Source of the DNA: Polyangiaceae bacterium
Lineage (GTDB): Bacteria; Myxococcota_A; Polyangia; Polyangiales; Polyangiaceae
NCBI GenBank assembly: GCA_019637265.1
Contig: JAHBVY010000005.1
Span: 248,001-312,000 of the forward strand
Length of the DNA: 64,000 bases
Reading direction: 5' to 3'
How positions within the stretch are numbered: position 1 is the stretch's first letter; the number at the start of each line of letters is the position of its first letter. This document shows positions 18,368 through 27,849 of the stretch, piece by piece. The notes beneath the pieces were generated by a model. It did not search any database. It was not told the origin of the DNA and was given only the letters and a program-made list of their open reading frames with translations. A program made the position numbers and the translations under genes.

Positions 18368-18690
18368 GCTGCTTCGTCGCGGATCCAAAGCGCCGACACA
18401 AGGCCGAACGACGCGCCGGGCTCGGGTGGGGGTGCACTCCCTCTTGTGTGCGCTCTAGGCCTCTGAGTGGTGCCATCACGCGCTGTACGTCGTCGTGGTC
18501 ACGGTCGTCGACCTGGTGGGCGTCTCCAGGCGGTCTTGAAGAGCGTTCTGAGTTGCTCGGAGACGTCGAAGAGCCGGTTGGACGGCACCGCGCCCGCGAA
18601 GCGCCGCACGTTCGAGGCGCTGCCCACCTCGAACCACCTTCTCACCAGCGTCTGCGCGCGCAATCGGGAGGAGTGTGTTATCGAAACCGA
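18368..18690. other. intergenic region upstream of folK and the 46-residue gene
   Basis: About 320 bases separate the leftward folK from the rightward small gene. Longer frames cross it on both strands but show no recognisable protein. It should hold the folK promoter and that of the 18691 gene. Nothing else was seen except a GGGAGGAG purine run at 18665-18672, possibly a ribosome site. Confidence 0.4.
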
Positions 18691-18831
18691 ATGGAAGCGC
18701 TCGACCTCACCCGCGGCGAGCTCATCGTGATCGCCTTCCTGTTCTTCGTGGTGGTCGCGGCGCCGTGGGTGCCTAGGCTAGGCTCTTGGATCGCGGAGCG
18801 CCTCGGCGGCGGCGAGCCACCGCCGGCCTAG
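18691..18831 (+). CDS. 46-residue membrane protein, TatA-like
   Basis: This small protein (MEALDLTRGELIVIAFLFFV onward) has one transmembrane helix after a short acidic start. A Pro-containing hinge (APWVPRLGSWIAERLGGG) and a short Pro tail follow. The order Gly-Glu-Leu, helix, Pro, short amphipathic helix resembles TatA/TatE (normally helix, FGP hinge, amphipathic helix), but the FGP triplet is missing. It is therefore at best TatA-like. It is 34 bases upstream of the DUF4388/J-domain gene in the same direction, suggesting one operon. A longer frame reading into it from 17923 is likely spurious. GGAGGAG lies 17 bases upstream of the ATG, farther than usual. Confidence 0.5.
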   Translation: MEALDLTRGELIVIAFLFFVVVAAPWVPRLGSWIAERLGGGEPPPA

Positions 18832-18864
18832 CGTAAAATACCGCTGCATGCCTAGACTGCGATC

Positions 18865-21564
18865 GTGCCGCGGGATGACTCGAGCGCTGAGCGCCACTCT
18901 GACCCCGCCCTTTCGTCGCCTGGGAGCGGCCCGCCGCTCATCTTCGTGAGCGACGCCTCCGCCGAGGCAGAGAGACTGACCAAAGCGCTCCGCGAGCGAG
19001 GCTACGCGGTGGTCGACGTGCCGCTGTCGATGCTGGTGGGGCGCGTGGCGGTGCAGCGCCCGGCGCTCATCCTGTGCGACGTGGACGCCGACGCGGCGCT
19101 CGAGACCACGCATCGCCTGCGCTACGTCCCCGGCGGGAGCGGCGTCGACCTCATCTTCTTCGGTGAGCCCGGGCGCACCCTGAGCGAGATGGCGGACGCG
19201 GTGATCCACGAGTCGAGCGGCGTGTTCATCCGCCCGGTGGACACCTTCGCGCTGATCCGCAAGGTGGAGGGCCTGATCGGCCCCGCGCCGTCTTTGGAGG
19301 GCAGCTCCAGTCACCCGCCCGGTGGTCGCGCCGAGGCAGGCCCGAGCTCCGCCCCGCTACCCCACCGCCCGGTGCTCACGAGCAGCGCCCCACCCTCGGC
19401 GCCGGACAGCGACCGCCGGGTGCACCCCCGCAGCTCGAACCCACCGCGGCTGTCGATCGATCCGCTGATCTCCATCAATGAGAGCGTGCTCGCCAGCTCG
19501 CGGCCCCCCAGCTCGAACGAGCACGACTCGGGCGCGCCCAGCTTGCCGCCGCCCGTGCCGCTCGGCGTGAGCCTCGACCCCGAGGCGTTGGAGCACGAGG
19601 GCCCCGCGTCCTCGCACTCCATGAGCCCCGATCTCGCGCACCTCTTGGCGCGCGCCGAGCAGCGAGTCGCGCGCGGCCCGGCGGATCAGGCGGAGTCCAG
19701 CTCACCACCACCGCGCCTGTCACCCGAGGAGGAGGTGGACGCGCTCTTGCCACCCGAGGTGCTGGCGGCGCTGGACGATCCGCTCGACGATCTCGACCTG
19801 GAGGACGAGTCCTCGGTGGCGTCCCAAGCGGCCTACGCCACGCGCTCCACCCCGGAGAACCCCAAGGCCGAAGACTCACGCCGCGGCGACGCCGACACCG
19901 CGGATGCCCTGCGCGATCACGCGGGCCCTCCCCGCTCCGAGCGGGGGCCGCTCACGACGAGCGACGTCGATCGCCCGGAGCCGAGCCTGTTCGGGCTAGC
20001 GCAGACCACCGCCGGCATGAGCCCAGGGCCGATCTCATCGGCGCCAGGAGACCTGACCAGTGCGCGCAGCGTCACCAGCACCGGGCTGGTCCCCGCCTCC
20101 GCGCCCTCGAACGACGCCGCGCGGCGCACCACCCCACCCCCACCGCGCCACCGTGAGTCAGGCGTGCCTGATCCCCTCAGCGCGCAGCTCGCGGCGCCGC
20201 GGGTGCCAGCGCTCCCCCCGCCGCCCGTCAGCGCAGCGCGCTCCGGCTTCACCTCGGAGGCGCCCCTCCCGAAGCCGCTCGAGGGCGGGGGTGACCGACC
20301 GTGGGCGCCGCTGGGCGCCGCCGCGCCCACGGTCGCGCCCCCGTTCAGCCACCAGTCCGCGGCGGTGAACGACCACGGCCCCGCCACCACCCGCGCCGAG
20401 TCCCGCGCGGCGCCCACGCTGAGCGACTGGCCATCAGTCAACAGCTCTGACGACGTAGGCGCGCCGCGCGACCAGCCGCCGGCGCGCCACGAACAGCCCT
20501 TGCACCATGATCAGCAGCGCGCGGCGGCGCTCCAGGTGCCCGAGGTGCTGCAGAGCGGCGACGACGCGGTGCGCGTGATCGCCGCCGCGGTGCGCGCGCG
20601 CTTCAGCGGCGGCATCGCCTTCGAGCACGACGCCGGGATCCGCCGCGTGGTGCTGCGCGACGGCGACTTCGTCACCGCGGTCTCTGGTATCCATACGGAA
20701 ACACTGGTGCACTTCCTGGTGCAGGGCGGCCACCTGAGCCAGGAGGTGGCCAGCACCCTCGGGCGGCGCCTACCCCCGTTCGGTCGCCATGCCGGCGCGG
20801 CGCTGATCGCCCATGGGCACCTGCGCCAGGACGATCTGTGGCCAGTGCTCCGCGGCCACGCGGAGTGGATCCTCAGCAGCATCCTCGCGATGCCCGTGGG
20901 CTCGGTCGAGCTCGAGGAGCAGATCCCAGGGCGCTTGGAGGCGGAGCCCGCGGTGTTCGGGGGAGCCACGGGGGCCGAGGTGCTGGTGGAGGTGGTGCGC
21001 CGCGCGGTGGACCCGACCGAGGCCGTGCGGCGCCTGGGCGGTCATGGGGCGCGGCTCGCGCACGGCCCGCACGCGGCGCTGCTCGGTGAGTGCGCCCTGA
21101 GTGAGCTGGAGACTCAATGGGTGAGCCGCGTGAGCAGCGCGCCCCTGGGTGAGGTGCTCGGCGTCACCGGGAGCGACTTCGCGCCAGCCCTTTACGCCTT
21201 GAGCAGCCTGGGCGTCCTCAGCGCCTTGCCGCCAGCGCGCGGCACCGCGGAGCCGCCGCCCGTCGCCGATCGGCTCGACGACGAGGCGCTCCGGGAGCGC
21301 ATCCGCGCGCGCCGCCGCCTGGTGGACGAAGCGGACTACTTCGCGCTCCTGGGCCTCACCCGTGAAGCGACCGCCTACGACATCCGCCGCGCCTACCTGG
21401 AGCTGCGCCGTGAGTTCGAGCCCTCACGGCTGCTCACGGCGCGGCTGGTCGACCTCGCAGAGGACGTCAGCCTCATCGTCGAGGTGCTGGACGAGGCCTA
21501 CGACGTGCTGCGCGACGACGTCCGCCGGGAGCGCTACCGGCGCGCTCTCAGCGCCTCGCCGTAG
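18865..21564 (+). CDS. receiver-like / DUF4388-like / J-like domain protein
   Basis: This 899-residue cytoplasmic protein begins with GTG. Residues 20-140 resemble a response-regulator receiver (PLIFVSDASAEAERLTKAL, ALILCDVDADAALETT, IRPVDTFALIRKVE) with a plausible phospho-Asp. A Pro/Ser-rich disordered linker of about 400 residues follows. Residues 560-750 resemble DUF4388-type modules (GGIAFEHDAGIRRVVLRDGD, HLSQEVASTLGRRLPPFG). The last 75 residues form a J-domain-like unit (DYFALLGLTREATAYDIRRA) in which the HPD motif needed to stimulate DnaK is absent; EFEPSR stands there. A scaffold role in regulation, as for other myxobacterial proteins of this make-up, is likely. DnaK stimulation is unlikely. 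Confidence 0.75.
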   Translation: MPRDDSSAERHSDPALSSPGSGPPLIFVSDASAEAERLTKALRERGYAVVDVPLSMLVGRVAVQRPALILCDVDADAALETTHRLRYVPGGSGVDLIFFGEPGRTLSEMADAVIHESSGVFIRPVDTFALIRKVEGLIGPAPSLEGSSSHPPGGRAEAGPSSAPLPHRPVLTSSAPPSAPDSDRRVHPRSSNPPRLSIDPLISINESVLASSRPPSSNEHDSGAPSLPPPVPLGVSLDPEALEHEGPASSHSMSPDLAHLLARAEQRVARGPADQAESSSPPPRLSPEEEVDALLPPEVLAALDDPLDDLDLEDESSVASQAAYATRSTPENPKAEDSRRGDADTADALRDHAGPPRSERGPLTTSDVDRPEPSLFGLAQTTAGMSPGPISSAPGDLTSARSVTSTGLVPASAPSNDAARRTTPPPPRHRESGVPDPLSAQLAAPRVPALPPPPVSAARSGFTSEAPLPKPLEGGGDRPWAPLGAAAPTVAPPFSHQSAAVNDHGPATTRAESRAAPTLSDWPSVNSSDDVGAPRDQPPARHEQPLHHDQQRAAALQVPEVLQSGDDAVRVIAAAVRARFSGGIAFEHDAGIRRVVLRDGDFVTAVSGIHTETLVHFLVQGGHLSQEVASTLGRRLPPFGRHAGAALIAHGHLRQDDLWPVLRGHAEWILSSILAMPVGSVELEEQIPGRLEAEPAVFGGATGAEVLVEVVRRAVDPTEAVRRLGGHGARLAHGPHAALLGECALSELETQWVSRVSSAPLGEVLGVTGSDFAPALYALSSLGVLSALPPARGTAEPPPVADRLDDEALRERIRARRRLVDEADYFALLGLTREATAYDIRRAYLELRREFEPSRLLTARLVDLAEDVSLIVEVLDEAYDVLRDDVRRERYRRALSASP

Positions 21565-21892
21565 CCGCTCCTCCGCGAGGTGAGGAGCGCCGTGCTATGG
21601 CCACCCCGTCCAACCCCCCTAAAAAAACCCTGACCAAGCTCGCTGCGGCGGCTCACCGGCTGCGCTCCCCGAGGTGGGCGCACCGCTACGCCCCGACTGG
21701 ATTCCGTCACGGCACTGACACCCCTGCGCGGCGCCCGAAAAGCGCTCGTGATGGCGCGAGCCTCGGAGCCAGCGCTCGCCCGCTGTGGTAGGCTCTGCGG
21801 GCGGATTGTGGCTATGCCACGCCGTCACGCTCCGCGTCATCTTGCCAACCCACCCGGGTCAACCCGCCTCACCCCACCTGGCCTCAACACCC
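21565..21892. other. intergenic region with a dispersed element copy
   Basis: This 328-base gap separates the J-like gene from the first surface-protein gene. At 21610-21630 the plus strand reads CCAACCCCCCTAAAAAAACC then C, a copy of the dispersed element with a longer A run. Frames crossing the gap are short and do not resemble proteins. The promoter of the surface-protein gene should lie here. Confidence 0.5.
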
Positions 21893-23347
21893 ATGAAGCA
21901 CCTCGCATTCCCCTTGGCGCTCGGCGCCGCCCTCTTCGCGAGCCCCGCCTGGGCTGACGACGCCGGCGCACCAGGCCCGGCGCTCGATCCGGGTGATGTG
22001 CTCGCCATCTACTGTGACGACGTCGAGCTGAGCTGCACCAACGCGCCGCTCTTCTTCTCCAAGACAGTCGAGCTGCCCATCGCGTTCGACTGGGACACGA
22101 ACTGGATCCCCAGCGGGTCGCCGCTCCAGGTGCGGTTCTTCGTGCGCGTCCCCGCGATGACTCAGGTGGACTTGGCGGGCATCCTGCAAACGGACTGGCC
22201 CCCAGCGCTACGCCACCTCACGCCCGGCGTGAGGAACGGCGGCTACCTGATGTTCGACTACGGGCTCGAGGTGGGCGCGCAGGCGCGCGTCGACACGAAG
22301 GTGCTCGGCATCTCGATCAAGTGGACGGGGGATATCCCCTTCTTCCCCCAGATCGATTTCCACCTCAAGCGCGAGAAGACCTTCAACTCCTGGGCGTTCG
22401 ACGGCAGCCCGCCGGCCTCCGCCTTCACCGACAAGTTCCGCCTGTTCTCGGTGAACCTGCTCGGCTTGGCTGGCATCCCCAGCCAGATCAGCAAGGGCGG
22501 GGTGGCGCTGGACGTGTATGGTGAGCTGTCCGCCGTTTACACCACCCACCGTATCCGCGTGGAACCGGCGGTGCGAGACATCACCGACAAGGGGGACTCC
22601 ACCACCAGCGAGTTCGCTGGCGGCGCCTACGCGAAGTTCGACGTGTGGCCGGAGGGCAGCGTCAGCTACACCGGGGCCATCCACCTGGTGCCCACCTTCT
22701 TCATCGAGGTGCTCGGGTTCGACTTCGACATCCCCTTCATCGATTACCCCATCGACTTCCCGCTCGGCGCGCAGGAGTTCGTGTTCGACCCGGTGCGCGT
22801 GCACGTGCCGCTGCCCGACATCCCCACGCCCTCCAGCCTGGAGGTCGACTTCGGCGAGGTGGTGGTGGGCGACCGCAGCGCGGGTGAGGTGAGCCTCGAC
22901 AACATCGGTGAGGCCAAGGCGCGGGTGATCGGCTTCCTCGGCCCGGGCCACGCGGAGCACTTCACCCTGCTCACCACCTCATCGCTCATCGATCCTGACC
23001 AATCGAGCGCGGTGAACCTGCGCTTCAACCCGAAGGCCGCCGGCAGCTTCAATGGCGAGCTCACGCTGGTCACCAACGATCCGGACAACCGCTTCATCAA
23101 GTTCACGCTCAAGGGGACGGGCGTCGGCCAAGAGCGGCCCAACTACCCGGACGGCAGCGGCGGCAGCAGCGGCAACCCCTGGAACCCAGGCGGTAGCGCG
23201 AGCGGCGCCACCGAGACGGACTCCGGCTGCGCTTGCGGCGTGGTGGGGGGGCAGCAGCGCGGCGCTGGGTCGTTCGGCTTCCTATCAGTCGCCGGTCTCG
23301 GCCTCGGCGTGGGCTTGGTGCTCGCGCGTCGGCGCCGCACGCTCTAA
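21893..23347 (+). CDS. MYXO-CTERM surface protein with choice-of-anchor D domain
   Basis: This 484-residue exported protein has a signal peptide MKHLAFPLALGAALFASPAW. The frame is open to 21785, but the ATG at 21893 is the obvious start. The mature part is a beta-rich domain of about 300 residues unknown to me. An abnormal-spindle/HYDIN-like anchor domain follows (LEVDFGEVVVGDRSAGEVSL, LTLVTNDPDNRFIKFTLKG). The C-terminus is a Gly/Ser linker with GCACG, a membrane helix and RRRR, the layout of the MYXO-CTERM signal for processing and surface display. The next gene is a paralogue with the same order of parts, so the two arose by tandem duplication. The ligand is unknown. Confidence 0.82.
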   Translation: MKHLAFPLALGAALFASPAWADDAGAPGPALDPGDVLAIYCDDVELSCTNAPLFFSKTVELPIAFDWDTNWIPSGSPLQVRFFVRVPAMTQVDLAGILQTDWPPALRHLTPGVRNGGYLMFDYGLEVGAQARVDTKVLGISIKWTGDIPFFPQIDFHLKREKTFNSWAFDGSPPASAFTDKFRLFSVNLLGLAGIPSQISKGGVALDVYGELSAVYTTHRIRVEPAVRDITDKGDSTTSEFAGGAYAKFDVWPEGSVSYTGAIHLVPTFFIEVLGFDFDIPFIDYPIDFPLGAQEFVFDPVRVHVPLPDIPTPSSLEVDFGEVVVGDRSAGEVSLDNIGEAKARVIGFLGPGHAEHFTLLTTSSLIDPDQSSAVNLRFNPKAAGSFNGELTLVTNDPDNRFIKFTLKGTGVGQERPNYPDGSGGSSGNPWNPGGSASGATETDSGCACGVVGGQQRGAGSFGFLSVAGLGLGVGLVLARRRRTL

Positions 23348-23451
23348 CCCCGCGCTCCTCCCTCCCGCCGCGATACGCTCTGCTGCAATCCCTGCAATCG
23401 TCAAGGCGCCTGCTTACCTTGTTTCGACTTGATCCCTATAGAAAGGCCCCC

Positions 23452-24987
23452 ATGTCCTACCTCCGTCATTCTTTGCTCGTCAGCGGCGTCGCCCTCGCCG
23501 CCGCCTCCGTCAGCTACGTCGGCGAGGCCGCGGCCCAGGCCTGCGATCCGAGCACGCTGCTCTGCTCGACGGGCGGCCTCAAGCCGCGCGTCGAGGGCAA
23601 CGACAGGCTCCAGACCAGCATCGACACCGGCTGGGTGCCGAAGTGCAGCGGCGCCACCCCGCACTGCAGCGGGGAGAAGTTCCAGGTCCGCGCGCAAATC
23701 GCGTTCGACCCGATCGGTGGCGGTGAAGGCTCCACCCCCGTCTTCTTGGTGGACATGCCGAAGGACGCCGTGATCCAGGCCACCTGGCCCACCACGGACG
23801 CCTTCGAGATCGATCTCAGGCCCGCCACCGCGCCGTCCGCGAAGTTCCAGGTCTCCCACAGCCTCACCCCTGAGTTCGGGCTGTACTTGGATCTCGCGGG
23901 CTTGATCGGGTTCGGCGGTCAAACGGAGATCAACATCGACGCCAACGACCTCATCAACCTGCTCCCGGGGGCGAGCTTCAACTACGTGGTGACCAAGAGC
24001 ACCACCTTCGTCCCCTGGGCGTTCGATCCGGTCAGCATGAACCTGGTGGGTAACGACCTCGCCAATAGCCGGTTGTTCTCGGTCACCTTCCAGCAGCTCG
24101 GCGAGCTGGTCGGGACGGGTGACTTCAGCGGCACCATCACCGGCAGCTTCAGCTTCAACGCCCGCACCGACACCACGTTCACCTACCAGACGACCGAGGT
24201 GCAAATCGTCGGCTCCACCGGGCCCATCACCTCGCCCACCGGCACCACTCAGATCCCGATGTCGGACGGCAACTACCTGGAGTTCGCGGTCGTCCCCCGC
24301 GGCACGCTGACCTATGACGGCGAGCTGGAGATGCTGCCGGTGATCAACATCACCTCCATCGCGGGCTTCGGCATCTCGCTCAGCTTCCCGATCAGCGTCG
24401 GGCTGGATTTCCCGTTCAGCAGCACGCCCATCCCGCTCACCTTCCCCACGCAGATGGTGCACATCCCGCTGCCGAACGTGTTCGTCCCCTCGAACTTCGT
24501 CGACTTCGGCCAAGTGCAGACGGGCAACAAGAGCGACAAGAAGGTCACCATCGACAACACGGGTGAGCTGGGCGCGAGCCTCACCTTCTCTAGCTCGGAC
24601 CCGCAGTTCTCCACCTTGGGCATCACCTCCACGCAGGTCGGCCCAGAGCAGGTGTATGACCTGACCGTCAGCTTCCGGCCCACTCGCGCCGGCAGCCAGC
24701 GCGCCATCATCACGGTCACCAGCAACGACCCGGACAGCCCGGTGCAAGAGTTCGAGGTGCTCGGCTACGGCGTCGGGGAAGACCTGCCCGACCACGAGCA
24801 GCCGGGCAACGGCGGCAGCAGCGGGAGCGGCGGCGGTGGCGGCTTCAACCCGTCCGGTGGGCAGACCACCGAAGAGGGTGGCTGCGGCTGCCAGGTGCCC
24901 TCCGGCAGCGCCGGTGGCTCCAGCCTGGCGCTACTCGGCGCCGCAGGGTTGCTCCTGCTGCGCCGTCGGCGCGCAGCCCGCGGCTAG
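23452..24987 (+). CDS. MYXO-CTERM surface protein, paralogue of the preceding gene
   Basis: This 511-residue protein starts at the ATG at 23452 with AAAGG just upstream; the frame open to 23233 overlaps the previous gene and is not used. The signal peptide is MSYLRHSLLVSGVALAAASV. The central beta-rich domain shares the pattern KSTTFVPWAFDPVSMNLVGN and YLEFAVVPRGTLTYDGELEM with its neighbour. An anchor-D domain (FVDFGQVQTGNKSDKKVTID, ITVTSNDPDSPVQEF) precedes a Gly-rich linker, GCGC, a membrane helix and RRRRAARG. Both proteins likely reach the outer surface and act together or as variants. Divergence between them is large, so the duplication is old. Confidence 0.82.
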   Translation: MSYLRHSLLVSGVALAAASVSYVGEAAAQACDPSTLLCSTGGLKPRVEGNDRLQTSIDTGWVPKCSGATPHCSGEKFQVRAQIAFDPIGGGEGSTPVFLVDMPKDAVIQATWPTTDAFEIDLRPATAPSAKFQVSHSLTPEFGLYLDLAGLIGFGGQTEINIDANDLINLLPGASFNYVVTKSTTFVPWAFDPVSMNLVGNDLANSRLFSVTFQQLGELVGTGDFSGTITGSFSFNARTDTTFTYQTTEVQIVGSTGPITSPTGTTQIPMSDGNYLEFAVVPRGTLTYDGELEMLPVINITSIAGFGISLSFPISVGLDFPFSSTPIPLTFPTQMVHIPLPNVFVPSNFVDFGQVQTGNKSDKKVTIDNTGELGASLTFSSSDPQFSTLGITSTQVGPEQVYDLTVSFRPTRAGSQRAIITVTSNDPDSPVQEFEVLGYGVGEDLPDHEQPGNGGSSGSGGGGGFNPSGGQTTEEGGCGCQVPSGSAGGSSLALLGAAGLLLLRRRRAARG

Positions 24988-24999
24988 CGGCACTCGATG

Positions 25000-25073
25000 G
25001 GGGCGGGTTTCAAACCCGCCCCTGCGGCATTTGCTGTGCAACAATTGTAAGGGCGGCCCCCAAGGTCGCCCTT
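25000..25073. terminator. two hairpins between convergent genes
   Basis: A perfect inverted repeat, 11-base arms GGGGCGGGTTT and AAACCCGCCCC around one C, spans 25000-25022. A second, AAGGGCG with CGCCCTT around an 11-base loop, spans 25049-25073 and is followed by GATTTTG. They lie between a rightward surface-protein gene and the leftward clp gene, so they probably end transcription from both sides. Their G/C palindrome style resembles a REP-like intergenic element. Confidence 0.65.
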
Positions 25074-25080
25074 GATTTTG

Positions 25081-27849
25081 TCAGCTGCGCTGCACTTCGA
25101 GGGTGATCTGGGGAGGCTCGGTGCCGGTGCGTACGGCGCTCACCTGCACGCAGTCTCCGGTTTGGGCGCTGCCGTCGAGCAAGCGCTCGGCGAGCGGCGC
25201 CTCGACCAGGCGCGCCAAGGTGCGCTTCATGGGGCGCGCGCCAAGGCTCACATCGAAGCCGCCCAGCTCCAGCAAGGCATCGAGCGCCACGTCATCCACC
25301 GAGAGCTCGACGCCGCGCTCACTCCACAGCTGCTCACCCAGGCGCGCGAGCAGGCGCCGGGTGATCTCGCGCACGTCGTCACGACTGAGCGGCTGGAACA
25401 CCAGCGCCTCATCGATGCGGTTGTAGAGCTCAGGCGCCAGCGCCGCGCGCGCCGCGGCGATCACGGCGGCCTCGGCCTCCGCCGCGAGGTCACTCGCCTC
25501 CGCGGGTGCCTTGCCAAACCCAAACCCCACGGGCTGCTTGCGCTTGGCGCCCAGCACCTGGGCCCCGAGGTTCGAGGTGATGAGGATCACGGTGTTCGTG
25601 AAGTCCACCGTGCGGCCCTTGCTGTCGGTGAGGCGCCCCTCGTCGAACACACCCAGGAAGGTCTCCAGCACCTCGGGGTGCGCCTTCTCGATCTCGTCCA
25701 GCAGCACCACTTGGTAAGGTCTCCTGCGTACAGCCTCGGTCAGCGCGCCACCCGCCTCGTGCCCCACGTAACCTGGCGGGGCGCCCACCAGGCGCGCCAC
25801 GGCGTGCGGCTCGCTGTACTCCGCCATGTCGAGGCGCGTCATGCAGCGCTCGGAGTAGAACAGCACCTCCGCCACCGCCTTGGCCGTCTCGGTCTTACCG
25901 ACGCCCGTCGGCCCCAGGAGCAGGAAGGTGCCGATCGGGCGGCGCCCCGTCAGGCCCGCTGTGTTCCTACGTAGTATCTTAGCGATCGCGCTGAGCTGAC
26001 GCTCGTGGCCCACCACCCGCTCGCTCAAGAGCTGCACCAAACGCAGCATCCGCGCGCCGTCCGTCTCCAGCAGGCGCTCGACGGGCACCTCCGCGAGGTC
26101 GCTCACCACCTCCGCCACCAGCTCCGGGCTCACCTCAGGGCAGCGCCGGCGCCGCGCGCGAGCGCCCGCCAAGTCGACGATCGACACCGCCTTGTCCGGC
26201 AGCATCTGCCCCGGCATGTAGCGCACGCTCCAAGCCACGCTGCGCTCCAAGGCCTCCTCTTGGTAGCTGACGTGATGGTGCGCCTCGTAGGCTGGCGCCA
26301 GCGCCGACAGCACCGCGAGCGCGTCTTCACGCGAGGGCTCCTCCACCTCCACGCGAGTGAAGCGGCGCGCCAGCGCCGCGTCGGCGCCCAGGGTGCGCTG
26401 GTACTCCGCTTGGGTGGTCGCGCCGATGCACGGCAGCTCACCGCGCGCCCAGGCGAGCTTCAGCTCACCCGCGATTTCGTCAGCCGCCTCACCCAATAAC
26501 AGCTGGTGGATCTCATCGAAGAAGAGCACCACCCGCCCCTCTGCCTCGCGCACCTCACGCCGGAGCTGCTGGAGCCGCTCCGCCAGCGCGCCGCGCACCC
26601 CGGTGCCCGCCACCAGCTCACCCACCGGGATCTCGACGATGACGCGCTCGTCCACGCTGCCCGGCTCGGCGTCCGCCACGTGCTGCGCCAAGGCGCGCAC
26701 CACGCTGGTCTTACCCACGCCGGCGGCGCCGACCAGGCAGGGGTTGTTGCCGTGGCGCTTGGCGAGCACGTCGAGCACCTCTTGCACCTCGGCGTCGCGG
26801 CCCACCACCTGATCGAGCTCGCCGCGCGCGGCCGCCAAGCTGAGGTTCTTGCCGAAGGCGGTGAGCGCCGGTTGGCGCTTCGGGTCGAGCTGGAAGCGCT
26901 GCTCGGCGCCGCGCGCCTTGGGCTTCGGGCGACGCTCGGCGCGGCGCTCTGGCTGCGTCGATTTATTTCCGGGTGGATTTTTAGTCGACTTACCCGAAGG
27001 GGGCGCGGTGGCCTTTCGTGGCGCGGTGACCGGGGCCTGCTTGGCGATCGGCGCCGCAGGGCCACGTGGCGCGCTCGGCTCGGGCTTCGCGACGGGGTTG
27101 GTGATTCCCTCGGGGTCAGGGACCGCGTCGGGGCTCGTCTGGGCTGGGTGATTGGTTCGCGCGACCGCGCCTGGAGGCGCTTCAGTCAGCTCCGCTGTCG
27201 TCGTGATCGTCAGCTGGGCCGTTGACTCAGGAGCCGGGGGCTCGCTGAGTCGCGCGGCGCGGCCTTCCCGCGCGGGGGCGCTCCCTTCGTGGGTTCCCGA
27301 GGGCACGCGCAGGCGCTCGGCAGACGGGCGCTCGGCGGGCGGGAACAGCGGGATCGCCACCCCGCGACCGCGCGGAACCGCTTGCGCCTCGAGCTCCGAC
27401 TTCCGCGTCACGATCCGGCGACGCCCCACCAGGCCCAAGCCCACGTTCATGGCGTCGATGCGGAGCCGCGCCACCTCCACGCCGCACTGCTCCAGCGCCT
27501 TGTACGCCGCGCTCCGCCGCTCGTTGAGCAGCGCCACGAGCAGGTGCGTCGCGCCTGGCGCGCGCGCGCCCATGCGATCGGCGACGTCCTGAGCCGCCGA
27601 CAGCGCGACGCGGATCGGCTGCTCCAGCTCATCGGTGCTCGCCCGCGCCGCGCGGAGCAGCCGCTCGCCGCTCAACCCCCGCCCCTCGAGCAGCTCCGCG
27701 GCGGGGCTTGGCCCCTTGTCGGCACCACAGAGCGCGATGGCGGCCAGCAGGTGCGCGCTGGTGAGGCGCTCGCGACGGTGCGCGGCCTGCGCCTCCGCCA
27801 ACTTACGTAAGCTCTGGAGTTCCGATTCGGCGATGGGGGAGACCAGCAT
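25081..27849 (-). CDS. ClpA/ClpC-type AAA+ unfoldase subunit
   Basis: This 922-residue protein is an ATP-driven unfoldase. Residues 1-145 form a double-repeat Clp N domain (SAHLLAAIALCGADKG, GATHLLVALLNERRSAAYKA). A Pro/Ala-rich linker of about 180 residues follows, unusually long. The first AAA+ module has Walker A GAAGVGKTSVVRA and Walker B VVLFFDEIHQLL. The second has GPTGVGKTETAKAVAEVL and VVLLDEIEKAHPEVLETFLG. No long middle coiled coil of ClpB type is present. A KQPVGFGFGK loop in the second module occupies the position of the ClpP-binding loop of ClpC, so it likely serves a ClpP protease. The substrate role of the N domain and linker is unknown. Confidence 0.88.
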   Translation of the reverse strand: MLVSPIAESELQSLRKLAEAQAAHRRERLTSAHLLAAIALCGADKGPSPAAELLEGRGLSGERLLRAARASTDELEQPIRVALSAAQDVADRMGARAPGATHLLVALLNERRSAAYKALEQCGVEVARLRIDAMNVGLGLVGRRRIVTRKSELEAQAVPRGRGVAIPLFPPAERPSAERLRVPSGTHEGSAPAREGRAARLSEPPAPESTAQLTITTTAELTEAPPGAVARTNHPAQTSPDAVPDPEGITNPVAKPEPSAPRGPAAPIAKQAPVTAPRKATAPPSGKSTKNPPGNKSTQPERRAERRPKPKARGAEQRFQLDPKRQPALTAFGKNLSLAAARGELDQVVGRDAEVQEVLDVLAKRHGNNPCLVGAAGVGKTSVVRALAQHVADAEPGSVDERVIVEIPVGELVAGTGVRGALAERLQQLRREVREAEGRVVLFFDEIHQLLLGEAADEIAGELKLAWARGELPCIGATTQAEYQRTLGADAALARRFTRVEVEEPSREDALAVLSALAPAYEAHHHVSYQEEALERSVAWSVRYMPGQMLPDKAVSIVDLAGARARRRRCPEVSPELVAEVVSDLAEVPVERLLETDGARMLRLVQLLSERVVGHERQLSAIAKILRRNTAGLTGRRPIGTFLLLGPTGVGKTETAKAVAEVLFYSERCMTRLDMAEYSEPHAVARLVGAPPGYVGHEAGGALTEAVRRRPYQVVLLDEIEKAHPEVLETFLGVFDEGRLTDSKGRTVDFTNTVILITSNLGAQVLGAKRKQPVGFGFGKAPAEASDLAAEAEAAVIAAARAALAPELYNRIDEALVFQPLSRDDVREITRRLLARLGEQLWSERGVELSVDDVALDALLELGGFDVSLGARPMKRTLARLVEAPLAERLLDGSAQTGDCVQVSAVRTGTEPPQITLEVQRS

